Origin: Apium graveolens
Lineage: Eukaryota > Streptophyta > Magnoliopsida > Apiales > Apiaceae
Direction of reading: 5' to 3'
DNA length: 64,000 nucleotides
Assembly: GCF_009905375.1 (NCBI RefSeq)
Contig: NC_133649.1
Span: 224,275,275 to 224,339,274, forward strand
How positions within the stretch are numbered: the first letter of the stretch is position 1; every line of letters begins with the position of its first letter. The notes under the pieces are model-generated. The model was given only the letters and a program-made list of their open reading frames with translations, did not search any database and was not told the origin of the DNA. Position numbers and translations under genes: made by a program. Positions 23,082-34,271 of the stretch are shown here, one piece after another.

Positions 23082-24422
23082 TGTAAGTCATATGTCATAG
23101 ACCTATTTGTATATTCGAGGATTCAACTCAACTCAAATAAGAATGTAATAAGTAAATAGTGGAACTACCATCAGAGAGATCTCGCAAAGTAATATCTGTC
23201 AAAGGATTCAGAGACAAGGTTCATCTACAGACTTGAGGAATTAATTCACTGGAAGAAGTTCAAGAAATTGATCATGCCTCAGTGATATAAGTCAAGATCG
23301 TGGATTTAATCAAGTGACAGAGATCTCGTCAGAGTATCAATTAATTACAAGGATTTAATCTGAAGAAAATCAAAGTGTCAGAGTCAAGACATGAAGAAAC
23401 GTCACGGAAGTTAGTCACTCATGAACCAGACAGTACATCGAGTGTCAACGTTGAAGTGATGGAATTGATTCATAATTTTCAGTGATTTTCAGAAGATTTG
23501 CAGAAGAATGGTCGCTGCTCAAGACTAGAATTAATTCTCTATTAATTAATTAAGTCATCTAATTTAATTAAGAAAATAAATTATATCTGCGAAGAATAAT
23601 TTATTTATTAATTGAATTAATTGATTAATTAATTCTGAATTAATTCTAGGAATTTTAGGAATTTTCAGAATTTTAATTGGATTAAATTCAAATCTTAAAT
23701 CAGCAAGACAAATGGAAATGAACTAGCATGACAATCTGGATTGTCATACCGATTGTCATGCTAGGCCATTTTCCATTGTCATACCGAAAGTTACTCTAGG
23801 AGGATAATTGTCTTGCTAGTTCATTCTGATTGTCATGCTAGTTCATTCTGATTGTCATGCTAGTTCATTCAGATTGTCTTGCTAGTTCATTCAATTGTCC
23901 TACCGAAAGTCTTGCCAGCTATAGGATTGTCATGCCAATTCAATTCTATTGGTTTTGTTGATTAAAAAGAAGCAGAAGACCTTCTTTCAATTATCATCCA
24001 ACACACAAGTCAAGAAAAAAAGAGCAGCCGCCTTGAAATATAAAATCATCTTCTCTGCAGAAATTCAAGATCAATTTCTAGTTTGTTAATGTTAAATCCA
24101 AACCACTAGAATTATTTATCTTGTTCTTGTGTAACAATCTAGCGGATCAAAATCCCTAGAACTTAATCTCAAATCGCGTTTAGCATTTGAATCTTTTTAT
24201 TACAAAAATAGAAAAAGTTCATGTCGAATTTATTCTAGATTTGTGATAATTGATTTGAGATTAATACCTTGTAATCGATACAGTTGTTGTAACACCTTTC
24301 AAGTTTAATAATATTTTTATTTAACTTGAATTTTGTTTCACATTTTTTATTCCGCATTTTACTCGATTATTTGGTAACGTTTGTATTCAACCCCCCTTCT
24401 ACAAACACATTGGGACCCAACA
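23082..24422 (+). repeat. 5' LTR of gag-only element
   Basis: It starts TGTAAGTCATATG and ends GGGACCCAACA, followed by the primer binding site. At about 23720-23940 it carries a private motif, ATTGTCATGCTAGTTCATTC, with four tandem or near-tandem copies, plus ATTGTCATACCGAAAGT variants. A promoter cannot be placed with confidence. Confidence 0.95.
23800..23905 (+). repeat. Private 22-bp tandem motif in LTR
   Basis: Successive units of about 22 bp (CTGATTGTCATGCTAGTTCAT) run head-to-tail and are repeated identically in the 3' LTR at about 29966-30070. Related single units with ATTGTCATACCG stand on both sides. Confidence 0.85.
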
Positions 24423-24424
24423 AT

Positions 24425-24436
24425 TGGTATCAGAGC
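24425..24436 (+). other. Primer binding site (initiator tRNA-Met)
   Basis: TGGTATCAGAGC lies two bases after the 5' LTR, complementary to the 3' end of initiator tRNA-Met. Confidence 0.95.
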
Positions 24437-24518
24437 CTTCTGATTAACGAACAAATCAAGATCCTAGACTTTTGTGATTTTTCAACTCCTTGAATTTTTA
24501 TTTATTCAAAAATTCATA

Positions 24519-26750
24519 ATGACTTCACATAAAGTTGGAACCGTTAAAATTCCACAATTTGATAAAGAGAATTATATCATGTGGAAGAAGAAGATGCTAT
24601 TATTCTTACAAGTTGCAAATCCCAAATATTCAAACTTGTTAAAGAAGGGTATAAAAACTCCGATGGTTATTGAACCGGAGGTAATAATAGATGGTGTGGT
24701 GACTACTGAAGCTAGAACCTATCCAAAAGAGCCTGAAGATTTTACTCCTGCTGAGAAGGAAGAAGCCTCCTTGGATGCCAGCCTTCAATTAATATTAATT
24801 GATTCCCTTGATCCCTTGATGAACAGACATGTGATGAACTGTAAAAATTCCAAACACATGTGGGAAACTATTGAGGTGATTAATGAAGGTACAGAGGAAG
24901 TTAGGGAGAACAAGTTGGAAATCCTAACCTCTGAATATGAACATTTCAAATCAAATCCAGGAGAAGGAATTACTGAAGTGTTTGAGAGGTACAATGCGTT
25001 GATCAACAACCTGAACATCAATGGAAAGTATTATTCAATCAGGGAGGTCAACAAAAAGTTCCTTTTAACACTGCCAGCTCATCTTGAACATAGAATCACT
25101 GCCATTAGAGAAGCTAGAGATCTGAGTGAGATTTCTTTGGACAGGCTCTATGGAGTGTTAAAAACCTATGAGTTGGAGCAGATTCAACAGAAGGAAGTCT
25201 ACGGGAAGGATAGAATGGTCAGCACATCTACTGCACTTGTAGCTGAAGGTCAACAACAACAACAATCTCAACAGTTAGAAAGAATGGTACAGTTTTCCAA
25301 GGGTGAGGAAAATGAGTTAGTAGCAGAATATGATCCTCCTACTACAAATCAATCAAGTGATGATTTTTATTCCTTGGAAGAGCTGGAGCAATTGGAAGAT
25401 GAATCAATGGCCCAAATTGTCAAGAGATTCTCCCATGTCAGATTCAGGAGGAATCCCAAGCTTAAGTACAAGTCCAACTACAACAAATTCCAGAAAGGTG
25501 GATCTTCATCCTCTAACACCAGCAGTGGTGGGTACAAAACAGGGATGGTTGATCGAAGCACCATTAGATGCTATAACTGTAATGAGTTGGGACACTTTGC
25601 CACAGAATGTAGGAAGCCAAAGCAAGTAAGAAAGAACTCTGAAAGGGCTTATCTGGCAAAGGAAAGAAGCTGGGATGATACTGACAGTGAAGATGAAGAT
25701 GAAGGAAATCTTGCTCTTATGGCTATTGATGGAAAAGCTTCATCGTCAAGAATAGAGGTAAAACTTTCTGATGCTGAAATGGTTTATCATCTAAGAGGTA
25801 ACTTAGATTGTGCACGTCGTGATAATGAACTGTTAAGTTTAAAGATCACAGACCTTGAGAAAGAGGTCAATGAATTAAGACTTGTGCATATTAATCAAGA
25901 CAAATTAAAAGAACAGGTATCCTTTCTAGAGAATAGAGTTGACTGTTATAGAAAACTCGAAACTATTCTCAAAGACAAGATCACCGGTCTTGAGACTAAG
26001 GTTAGAGCCTACTTCAATTCTTGTTCGAAGGCTAAAGAGTTCTACAGTAAGCAAGCTGTTAATCAAACATCTGGAATAGGATATGATTACAATGCTGCTA
26101 TTGGAGAATTAGGCATAAACTCCCCTCCTCATGTTTGTGCTAAAGGGAGGGAAGTACCACATGTGCTTAAGGGTGTTGATGAACCCCTCTATAAAGCATC
26201 AATTGCTGAACCATTTGATGCGACCTCTTCTGTTATTCAAGAAGAAATACGTGCTGAGGATCATGCTAATGAGAAGATTGTTTCCAAGTCAAGTGAGTCG
26301 AAAGTTCCAGTCAAAGTTGTGAAAGCAACTGAGACTAACTCAGACACACATGAGTTGGATAACAATAATGCCATGTCTACCATGCATAAATTGTCTGCTG
26401 TTAATCACTCTCATAAAGCATGTGGTGTTGCTAATTGTATGTCTTGTGCTTTTAATATGATGTATGCTTATTTTAATGGTAAGCATGTGTCTAATGATAA
26501 GACTACTCCTCGTCAGCATGTGAATAACAAGAAACATGATAGGTCTAAGACTGCTAGTCCTTCTAAGGCTAGAAAGGAGACATTTGTGCCTAAGCTTAAA
26601 CAGAAATTTGTTAAGGCTGTTTACAAGGTCAAATGTTCAGTCATTGAGGATGTTGAGACCATTAAAATTAAAAATGTTGTTTTGCCTGACAAAGGACAAT
26701 TCTACAAGTATGCCGGGCCCAACCAAGTTTGGGTTCCGAAGAAGGTCTAA
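24519..26750 (+). CDS. gag: Intact Gag polyprotein of the gag-only element
   Basis: I chose the ATG at 24519 (MTSHKVGTVKIPQFDKENY), because the KIPxFDKxNYxxWKxKM block that opens SIRE-type Gag follows at once; an earlier in-frame ATG at 24474 would add 15 unlikely residues. The protein has 743 residues. The capsid-like region takes up residues about 8-230 (GTEEVRENKLEILTSEYEHF, LDRLYGVLKTYELE). A CCHC zinc knuckle (CYNCNELGHFATEC) is at 351-364. An acidic stretch and a long predicted coiled coil with heptad leucines (about 420-500) follow, then a basic tail ending GPNQVWVPKKV, the usual end of SIRE Gag. It should form cytoplasmic particles and package RNA (family knowledge). No stop or frameshift is present, unlike the gag genes of the other elements here. 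Confidence 0.9.
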   Translation: MTSHKVGTVKIPQFDKENYIMWKKKMLLFLQVANPKYSNLLKKGIKTPMVIEPEVIIDGVVTTEARTYPKEPEDFTPAEKEEASLDASLQLILIDSLDPLMNRHVMNCKNSKHMWETIEVINEGTEEVRENKLEILTSEYEHFKSNPGEGITEVFERYNALINNLNINGKYYSIREVNKKFLLTLPAHLEHRITAIREARDLSEISLDRLYGVLKTYELEQIQQKEVYGKDRMVSTSTALVAEGQQQQQSQQLERMVQFSKGEENELVAEYDPPTTNQSSDDFYSLEELEQLEDESMAQIVKRFSHVRFRRNPKLKYKSNYNKFQKGGSSSSNTSSGGYKTGMVDRSTIRCYNCNELGHFATECRKPKQVRKNSERAYLAKERSWDDTDSEDEDEGNLALMAIDGKASSSRIEVKLSDAEMVYHLRGNLDCARRDNELLSLKITDLEKEVNELRLVHINQDKLKEQVSFLENRVDCYRKLETILKDKITGLETKVRAYFNSCSKAKEFYSKQAVNQTSGIGYDYNAAIGELGINSPPHVCAKGREVPHVLKGVDEPLYKASIAEPFDATSSVIQEEIRAEDHANEKIVSKSSESKVPVKVVKATETNSDTHELDNNNAMSTMHKLSAVNHSHKACGVANCMSCAFNMMYAYFNGKHVSNDKTTPRQHVNNKKHDRSKTASPSKARKETFVPKLKQKFVKAVYKVKCSVIEDVETIKIKNVVLPDKGQFYKYAGPNQVWVPKKV

Positions 26751-26781
26751 TCCATTTGTAGTGCAGGGCATTAAACAAGTA

Positions 26782-26949
26782 TAACCGGTAGTGTGGATTC
26801 TTGACAGTGGATCATCAAGACATATGACCGGAGATAGAGCCCTGCTATCAAATGTGGTTGAGAAAGCTGGCCCCATGGTTACCTTTGGAGATAACAGCAA
26901 AGGTTTATCTGAGGGATATGGCTGTTTGCAAGCTGGGAATGTTATCATT
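26782..26949 (+). pseudogene. Protease start, all that is left of pol
   Basis: VWILDSGSSRHMTGD contains the DSG active-site motif of SIRE-type proteases and is followed by about 40 more residues. The homology then stops at 26949 inside the NVII stretch. A TAA lies just before it at about 26779-26781. From 26950 the sequence belongs to the 3' noncoding part, so one deletion removed the rest of pol. Confidence 0.8.
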
Positions 26950-27890
26950 GTAATTTTGTATTTTGTGCTAGGTTATTATCAGGAAGCAGTATCCAACATA
27001 TAGCACCAGTGACGAGACTTGAGAATATTACGACATATCAGGCACCTGCTGCACATTACACTTGGAATTGGACTCTAGTAAGATGTGTACAAGTGTACTC
27101 CTGGTTGGTGAGTCAAAAGAGGAAGTCAATGCACCACAGTTCATGGACTTTGTAGCTGCAGATCTATTGGACTATGCAATCTCTTCTTCACAATCTCACT
27201 TCAGGTTGGTATGAACTAGTGTACTACTCAAGCAATCGTCAAGAACATGGTATGGCACTCTAACTGAAGTTATTGTTTAATATGAATAAGTAGAGTCGTC
27301 ATATTAATAACTATCTTATCACTAAGCACAATCATATTGTTTTATATGTGCAGTGGTATATTGATTATGCAACATAACAATTAGTATCTAAAGTACTTGA
27401 CAAGTATCGGTCAATGATATGTTGTTAACATTATGTTGCAGATATTTGTAAGCTTTTGATATGAATGAGAATTACTTAGACTTTACCCTAAGTGATCAAT
27501 GTTTTATCAAAAACTCATTCATATTGAAAAACAAAATCAAACTTCTTTCTACATTAGTGATTTCTTATTTCATGTAAAATCTTTTGAAATCACTATTGTA
27601 AATCATTTTCTCTCTATTACCATATGTTCTATGATACAGGTTCAGTCTCCAATGACTTTCTTTCATTGACAGTCATGAGGTTGAAAACCCACAACGTCTA
27701 TCCCAGACTGTAAAGACAAACACAAAAACAGAACCAACCAACACTCTCTTACCACTAAATGTAGTATGAATGAGCGTGAGGGAGATAGTGCCTAGTGCAC
27801 CACATAAGGAAGGTTTTGTAGTCAACCCAGTAGCTCTGTCTCCTACATAGATGAGTAGTATTTAAACCGAGACAACTGCTAGCCCCCATA
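26950..27890 (+). other. Noncoding region after the pol deletion, with long hairpins
   Basis: I see no gene. Inverted repeats are prominent. TGCAACATAA at 27368-27377 pairs with 27431-27440. ATATGAATGAG at 27459-27469 pairs perfectly with 27514-27524 and encloses a second pair, ACTTAG/CTAAGT at 27474-27479/27488-27493. Confidence 0.7.
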
Positions 27891-27894
27891 CATC

Positions 27895-28300
27895 TTCTCA
27901 AAAAGATGTAATGGCTGAAAAGGCACAAAAACAGTTACTAGATTCATTCTCTCAACAGGGTGAGTCTATTGAATTTTGCCTGTCGGCCAAGGTATCCGAT
28001 GTAGTGTCACCACTTCAAAAATAATCAATTCTTGATGCACAAGGAGAGGTTACACACACAAAGGATGAGTTGACGGAAACAAGAGTTTCGACCATTTTAA
28101 GGTCAGATTCGATTGTTCAAGGTTCGTTAGTGGACCAATTGCCTTTACAGGTGTTAGGAGAGGATACTGATCCAAAAGCCATATGTCAGTGGTCAGTATC
28201 TACCTCCCCAGGCTTAAATCCCCTGGATGCATCTGCGGATAGTGGATCTGACATAGGTGCAGATCGGCAACTTGTTGACAATGATTCAGATATTACCTGA
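27895..28300 (+). pseudogene. Relic of SIRE-like third ORF
   Basis: A degenerate frame starts around SQKDVMAEKAQKQLLDSFSQQ and passes a TAA at 28021-28023. It continues in the same frame as LTETRVSTILRSDSIVQG to a stop at about 28298. Ser/Asp-rich composition and its place between pol and the 3' LTR match the third ORF of the other SIRE-like elements. Which part of that ORF it represents is uncertain. Confidence 0.5.
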
Positions 28301-28875
28301 TAAGTCACAAGGAAGTGTCTTCACAGACATTAGAAGGGAACTTTGATCTTTATGCTAAAATCGTTGGATCATTGTTTATCTTCCCAGAATTCAAATCTGG
28401 AACCCTAAAAGGGAAACTAGCAACTTGTAGATTATGACTCAGATTTATCTGACGAGTTTAACAAGGATGGGGATTTGTGAACTCCCATTGCACCACCTGT
28501 GACCTCCTTTAAGGATGGCTAAGGTGATTTTCCTTGCAGGTACAGCTGGATTATGGAGCTATGAGAGAAGAGTGATACACTTGTGAGAAAGAGTGTAAAC
28601 ACGAGTGGAGAGAAGAGTGAAACACATGTGAGGTACACTAAAACAGAATCACACACTCACAGTGAGGAAGAAAGAGAAACTTCTTGTTAATTCTTTTCCA
28701 ACCAAGTGAAATATGAGAACTCCTTCAGACGACGGCATACATTCCTTCTTTAAGGGGGAGATAAAAGCTTAAGTAATAGTTTGGAGGATTCCTCAACTAA
28801 GGGGGAGAAATAGCAGGGAGGAAGAAAAAGATCCTAAAAATGTACACTACACCACACCATTGTTGTTTGTAACTA

Positions 28876-29010
28876 CGGATCCTATTGTACGGGAGAGGTG
28901 GTAAACACAAGGTGATTTCCTAGTAAGGGAAGAAGCTGTTAGGGGAGTACCATTGGTTTTTATCTGCGGATCCTATTGTACGGGAGAGGTGGTAAAACGA
29001 AGGTGATCTT
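28876..29010 (+). repeat. Short tandem duplication, 91-bp spacing
   Basis: CGGATCCTATTGTACGGGAG, followed by AGGTGGTAAA and AGGTGAT, occurs at 28876 and again at 28967. It lies in the 3' untranslated part of the gag-only element. Around it are several GGGGGA blocks (28753, 28801) that resemble the polypurine tract. Confidence 0.8.
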
Positions 29011-29235
29011 CTTTAATCAGTTGATTCTCATAGGCAGGAAATGTGGTTGTATAAATGAAGATGGAACTACTTGAAGATATGTTCAGTCTAGAGGAACATC
29101 TACTTGGAATCTGGAAAATGTTAAATCTCATCCAGAACTTTTCTGCTATTTACTTTGCATGTATGTTTATATCTTTTTCTTATTTGTTAGTTGAGTTATC
29201 CTCTAGGTATTTGTGTGTTATTGTCTAACAAACAA

Positions 29236-29247
29236 ATAGGGGGAGAT
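29236..29247 (+). other. Polypurine tract of gag-only element
   Basis: AATAGGGGGAGA lies immediately before the 3' LTR, as in the related elements. It would prime plus-strand synthesis. Confidence 0.85.
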
Positions 29248-30588
29248 TGTAAGTCATATGTCATAGACCTATTTGTATATTCGAGGATTCAACTCAACTC
29301 AAATAAGAATGTAATAAGTAAATAGTGGAACTACCATCAGAGAGATCTCGCAAAGTAATATCTGTCAAAGGATTCAGAGACAAGGTTCATCTACAGACTT
29401 GAGGAATTAATTCACTGGAAGAAGTTCAAGAAATTGATCATGCCTCAGTGATATAAGTCAAGATCGTGGATTTAATCAAGTGACAGAGATCTCGTCAGAG
29501 TATCAATTAATTACAAGGATTTAATCTGAAGAAAATCAAAGTGTCAGAGTCAAGACATGAAGAAACGTCACGGAAGTTAGTCACTCATGAACCAGACAGT
29601 ACATCGAGTGTCAACGTTGAAGTGATGGAATTGATTCATAATTTTCAGTGATTTTCAGAAGATTTGCAGAAGAATGGTCGCTGCTCAAGACTAGAATTAA
29701 TTCTCTATTAATTAATTAAGTCATCTAATTTAATTAAGAAAATAAATTATATCTGCGAAGAATAATTTATTTATTAATTGAATTAATTGATTAATTAATT
29801 CTGAATTAATTCTAGGAATTTTAGGAATTTTCAGAATTTTAATTGGATTAAATTCAAATCTTAAATCAGCAAGACAAATGGAAATGAACTAGCATGACAA
29901 TCTGGATTGTCATACCGATTGTCATGCTAGGCCATTTTCCATTGTCATACCGAAAGTTACTCTAGGAGGATAATTGTCTTGCTAGTTCATTCTGATTGTC
30001 ATGCTAGTTCATTCTGATTGTCATGCTAGTTCATTCAGATTGTCTTGCTAGTTCATTCAATTGTCCTACCGAAAGTCTTGCCAGCTATAGGATTGTCATG
30101 CCAATTCAAATCTATTGGTTTTGTTGATTAAAAAGAAGCAGAAGACCTTCTTTCAATTATCATCCAACACACAAGTCAAGAAAAAAAGAGCAGCCGCCTT
30201 GAAATATAAAATCATCTTCTCTGCAGAAATTCAAGATCAATTTCTAGTTTGTTAATGTTAAATCCAAACCACTAGAATTATTTATCTTGTTCTTGTGTAA
30301 CAATCTAGCGGATCAAAATCCCTAGAACTTAATCTCAAATCGCGTTTAGCATTTGAATCTTTTTATTACAAAAATAGAAAAAGTTCATGTCGAATTTATT
30401 CTAGATTTGTGATAATTGATTTGAGATTAATACCTTGTAATCGATATAGTTGTTGTAACACCTTTCAAGTTTAATAATATTTTTATTTAACTTGAATTTT
30501 GTTTCACATTTTTTATTCCGCATTTTACTCGATTATTTGGTAACGTTTGTATTCAACCCCCCTTCTACAAACACATTGGGACCCAACA
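29248..30588 (+). repeat. 3' LTR of gag-only element
   Basis: This is the same length as the 5' LTR (1,341 bp). The two differences I found are in the ATTCAA(T/A)TCTATTGG stretch near 30108 and in CGATA(C/T)AGTTG near 30446. GTAAT follows at 30589-30593. Confidence 0.95.
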
Positions 30589-31731
30589 GTAATGTAATTT
30601 TAACAACTGTTCTCTGTGAAATAGACAAAGAAATATGGACTGTGAAACGAAAAGCAAAACGTATAAACTATAAAGCATAGTCCTAATATCTAAATTAACT
30701 AAATAAATGTATAAATCGCGGTTTTAGTTGGCTGAGATATGCACAGATGTTTGTTGAAATTTTAGTAGTTTCAACATGTGAACTTTTCCTACCAAAAACT
30801 AGAGCAAGTCTTAAAGACAAAGTTAATATATAATCTATTAAGGACTAAAAAGTTAATGCAAAACCACAAAAGTCATAAAGATAAAGTTGATCTAATTAAT
30901 TAAGGAATAAAGTTGATGCGAGACTTATACTAGTAAGTGATAAATTAAGATAAAGTTAATCTTAAACACAATAATGAAGCAGGCAACTACATTAACTGAG
31001 CTCATAATGGAGAAGGGGGCATCAATTAAAGTCCTAACTTAATTATTAACATAAACTCCTAATTATTATCAACTAAACTACAGGGCATTTCTAGTATCTT
31101 ATATGCTTTATTATAGCCGAACAGTTGTTCATTTGCTGGTCCTTGTGAGTTGCGACAGAAGGAAATGAGACAACAGAAATCATGAATCCTGTTTCCGAAA
31201 TATATAGCGAAAGTCGATACAATACAAAGACTTCAATTTGTATGGGCACAGGTCATGGTACGAAGAACATACACAAGAGAGAAAGAGCTAATCGCCAATT
31301 CACAACAATCACATGAAGCAATTTATAGTTCTGAGGTTATGAAATTAGCAGCAATGAGCAAATCAACACTGCAACTAAACGGCGGCGTTGGACAAGCATT
31401 CCTGAAACTGCAGGGGGTGGCAAGAATTAGGTAAAGTCTCACAAATAATATACAAGTGTAAACAAAAAAAATGGCAAACACGAGTCTTGCAACGATTTCG
31501 GCAATAACAAATTGGCATGTGAAACAAAATAAATGATATTTCAGCCATGTGCATCTTACTGGGACAAATCAGCATACATTTTAGGGATAATTAACTCTTA
31601 AAGGTTCGAGAATGATGAACCAGGCAGATTGTCAAGCATTATGTTTCACAGTACAAAGAGTAAGGATCTTGCACAACTTGGTGGCTTAAGATCTAAGTCA
31701 TTTATTTCCAATCTCATTCCTTCCATTGCAT
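30589..31731. other. Intergenic region and 3' UTR of the methyltransferase gene
   Basis: No gene is recognised. Around 30810-30960 four imperfect AAAGTTAATNTAAT-like units recur. The last few hundred bases before 31731 probably contain the 3' UTR of the minus-strand gene. Confidence 0.5.
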
Positions 31732-33734
31732 TCACTTTTTAACTAGAGCATACATAACAACACGTGAGCTACAATAGTCTGGATGCCACTGAGATTGAGC
31801 AATGCGACCAATGACAAAAACCTTCATCGCTGCTTCTAAAAAGTACTCTAGGATGGCATCTGCAAATAAAGAAGTCTTTTACATCCTGACATAAATAAAA
31901 TACTGTGATATTTAGTACCAAAACTGAAATTTCTACCATTTCGAAGTTCTCCAGCCAATATGATCGTTGTTTGGGGTCCACAAAGTTCTACTAATGTTTC
32001 GATCAAATCTATCACTGCTTCCTCACTATAAATCACATCCGAACCAAGCACTGCATAATTTTTAGACAAAATATAGATAAGTAAATTAAGGCCATGCAAA
32101 TTATCAGCAGATTTAAGCTTAAAAACAGACTCCCTGGAACATATCTATAAGAGAATGAGCATTTTATGACTATCTTTTACAACGGCATTTATTAGGTACT
32201 TCAAAGTTAAAAAAGTGACAAGAAAATGTTCAGCCTTAAATTTTATGTTTTTTAATAATATCCTTTGTTTTGATTAGTGCAAGATAAAATTTTGTAGCAC
32301 CAACCATGCACTTGTAACAGTGCATATAGTGAATAAGGACATTTTCATGCAACAGTAGAAACAATCTTATCACTAACAACTCACCTAGTATCTGTGAAGC
32401 TAGAAATATGTAAAATGTTTATTTTGCGTAGCTTAACAGCGCTGTGCTCTATGTGGTCCGTCAGTTGCTGGTTGCTGCTATAAAACATACAATATATGAC
32501 TGTATTCTATGTTGTTCCAATGACAACATCTTCACATAGATATTTGATAGCAAAAGAACAATCTTCTCAAAGGTAATACAAATTTGTTGGAAAAATTAAC
32601 CGAATATGTGATATTAAGTCTTGATGTCATAACATAATTTGGTACTTGATGCAGCTTCATACCTTCTTTCATACAGCTTAAATGTATGAAAACATAAGAT
32701 AAGGGACCTACTATTTGTCAATTAAAACCGTACTATTTTATCCAAAGTGTGAACAAGTAACATTTTATAGCAACCTACCACAATTAAAATAAACATTAAA
32801 AGCACAATTACCGTAATCAGGTGAAGGGTTGATAAGCGTAGGATGAGGATGATCTCCCCAAGTGAGCTCAATAACAGTTGCAGAACCTCGCACATTTCCA
32901 TACAAATTTTCTTGGACATTCTTTTTAAGGAGCTTCAGCCTATCTGGCAAATCGGTTAGAAGAACGTGTGCCCCTAATAGAGCTGCAATGCACCTGATAA
33001 TAAAAACAATAAAAGGGGATTACACTAGAACAACAAAAGGTATGTATAAAATGCATATATTAGAAGCTATTCTATAATTTCTATGCCAATTAGAATTAGG
33101 ATTGACGATTTAAATTGGTAGAGTAAGTTGACTTCAATATCAATTATAATTACAATTGATTGACCGACTGACCGACCAACCAAACTTTTAATGTTTTGTC
33201 TATTGTAATATAGTGCAGATATGATGACAAATATAAAAATTGGTAGGAACTTTTTTTGGTTCAACAGTAAGGAACTTGCGACAAAAAAGAATGTAAATAA
33301 ATGAAAATAACGAGTTCATCTAAAAACTTAATGTGTCAGAGGAAGCGTAAGGGGGGATGTAATTACCCAACCAAGCCGCAGCCAGATCCCAATTCAACAA
33401 CCTTTTTATGACGAAGATGAATGAGGGAAGTGTCCACAGCATGCTCTAAGAACTTAGCCAACACAACGCCACTGTCCCACATAACAGAGCCAGTTACTCC
33501 GGGAGTATCGAGAGAAGAGGGGGACTGGAGGATAGAGAGAGAGCGACCACAAGCATCAAGAGGAAGAAGAAGAGAAGATTGAACAACAAATGCATTTTGT
33601 TTACCATAAGTGGGCTGTTGTAATCCCCATACTAACATTATTTCCTCCTCTGCTTGGCGTACCAAACTCACTTCTCCGCTAAATCCTCCAAGTTTTATAA
33701 TTACTTTCTCTTCTGAATCTGATTCTCCCATCAT
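31732..33734 (-). CDS. METTL21-type protein-lysine methyltransferase (four exons)
   Basis: Exon 1 ends at 33367 (GT donor), exon 2 is 32993-32812, exon 3 is 32050-31937 and exon 4 is 31859-31732 (TGA). All junctions have GT/AG and keep the frame. From the first in-frame ATG (33734) the protein has about 263 residues, close to family size. SAM-binding motif I is VELGSGCGLVG, then TDLP, the ELTWGD motif and SDVIYSEE, the signature of methyltransferase family 16 (PF10294). These enzymes methylate lysines of chaperones, AAA ATPases or elongation factors, mostly in the cytosol; the substrate here is unknown. The frame stays open upstream to about 33857 with coding-like sequence (GGRISFPYLDN) but no ATG. 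ATGs at 33865 and 33849 are out of frame with it, so a one-base change at the start is possible. No other break is seen. Confidence 0.88.
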
Positions 33735-33997
33735 TCCACCACCAGCACTGTCGGAACATCTCCCAGACTCTTTAAGCAAGTCCTCAGGTATAAAAAGAGT
33801 ATTGTCCAAATAAGGAAAGCTAATTCGACCACCCACTTTCTCTCTCCATTTTGTACTCTACTCATATTAAATAAAGATATTTTAATATTAAAATATTATT
33901 TAAAAAGTGAATATAAATAATGTTGTTGGAGGTAAATGCAAATTAAATTGTTAAAAGTTAATATTTAATAATATATTTTAAGAGTGGCTTAAGAAAA

Positions 33998-34266
33998 TGT
34001 AACCTCCTTCAATTACCCCTTGGGATTATTCATAGAAAGAGAAATGAAAAGTGCTTATCTATTCAGGGAATGCAAAACAATGTATATCAGTTTGTTACAT
34101 CTCAGACGTAAAGAATAAGCCACTATATATATATATATATTCTATATTTTGACTAGATCTATAATCTATAATATCCTAACTAACTCTTGCTGAGCTGGAG
34201 GAAGTCTGAACTGTTGCTGAGCTGTCTTATCTCTACTGAGAGGCAGAAGTGGGAGCTAGAGTAACA
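33998..34266 (-). repeat. Copia 3' LTR, 269 bp
   Basis: On the minus strand it begins TGTTACTCTAGC at 34266 and ends GGTTACA at 33998, with short inverted ends. It contains an AT dinucleotide run at about 34122-34141. The short LTR fits lineages such as Ale. The flanking GAAAA at 33993-33997 would be one half of the target duplication. Confidence 0.75.
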
Positions 34267-34271
34267 TCCCC

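Larger units (their letters stand above)
23082..30588 (+). mobile_element. Gag-only SIRE-like LTR retrotransposon (TR-GAG type), TSD GTAAT
   Basis: LTRs of 1,341 bp (23082-24422 and 29248-30588) differ at only two positions that I can find by eye, and GTAAT flanks both ends (23077-23081 and 30589-30593). A tRNA-Met primer site, an intact long gag, a short protease start, a 2.3-kb region with a relic of the third ORF and a polypurine tract lie between. Integrase, reverse transcriptase and RNase H are absent. Elements keeping only gag are known in plants as TR-GAGs. The near-identical LTRs imply very recent movement, which needs enzymes supplied by another element. Confidence 0.95.
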
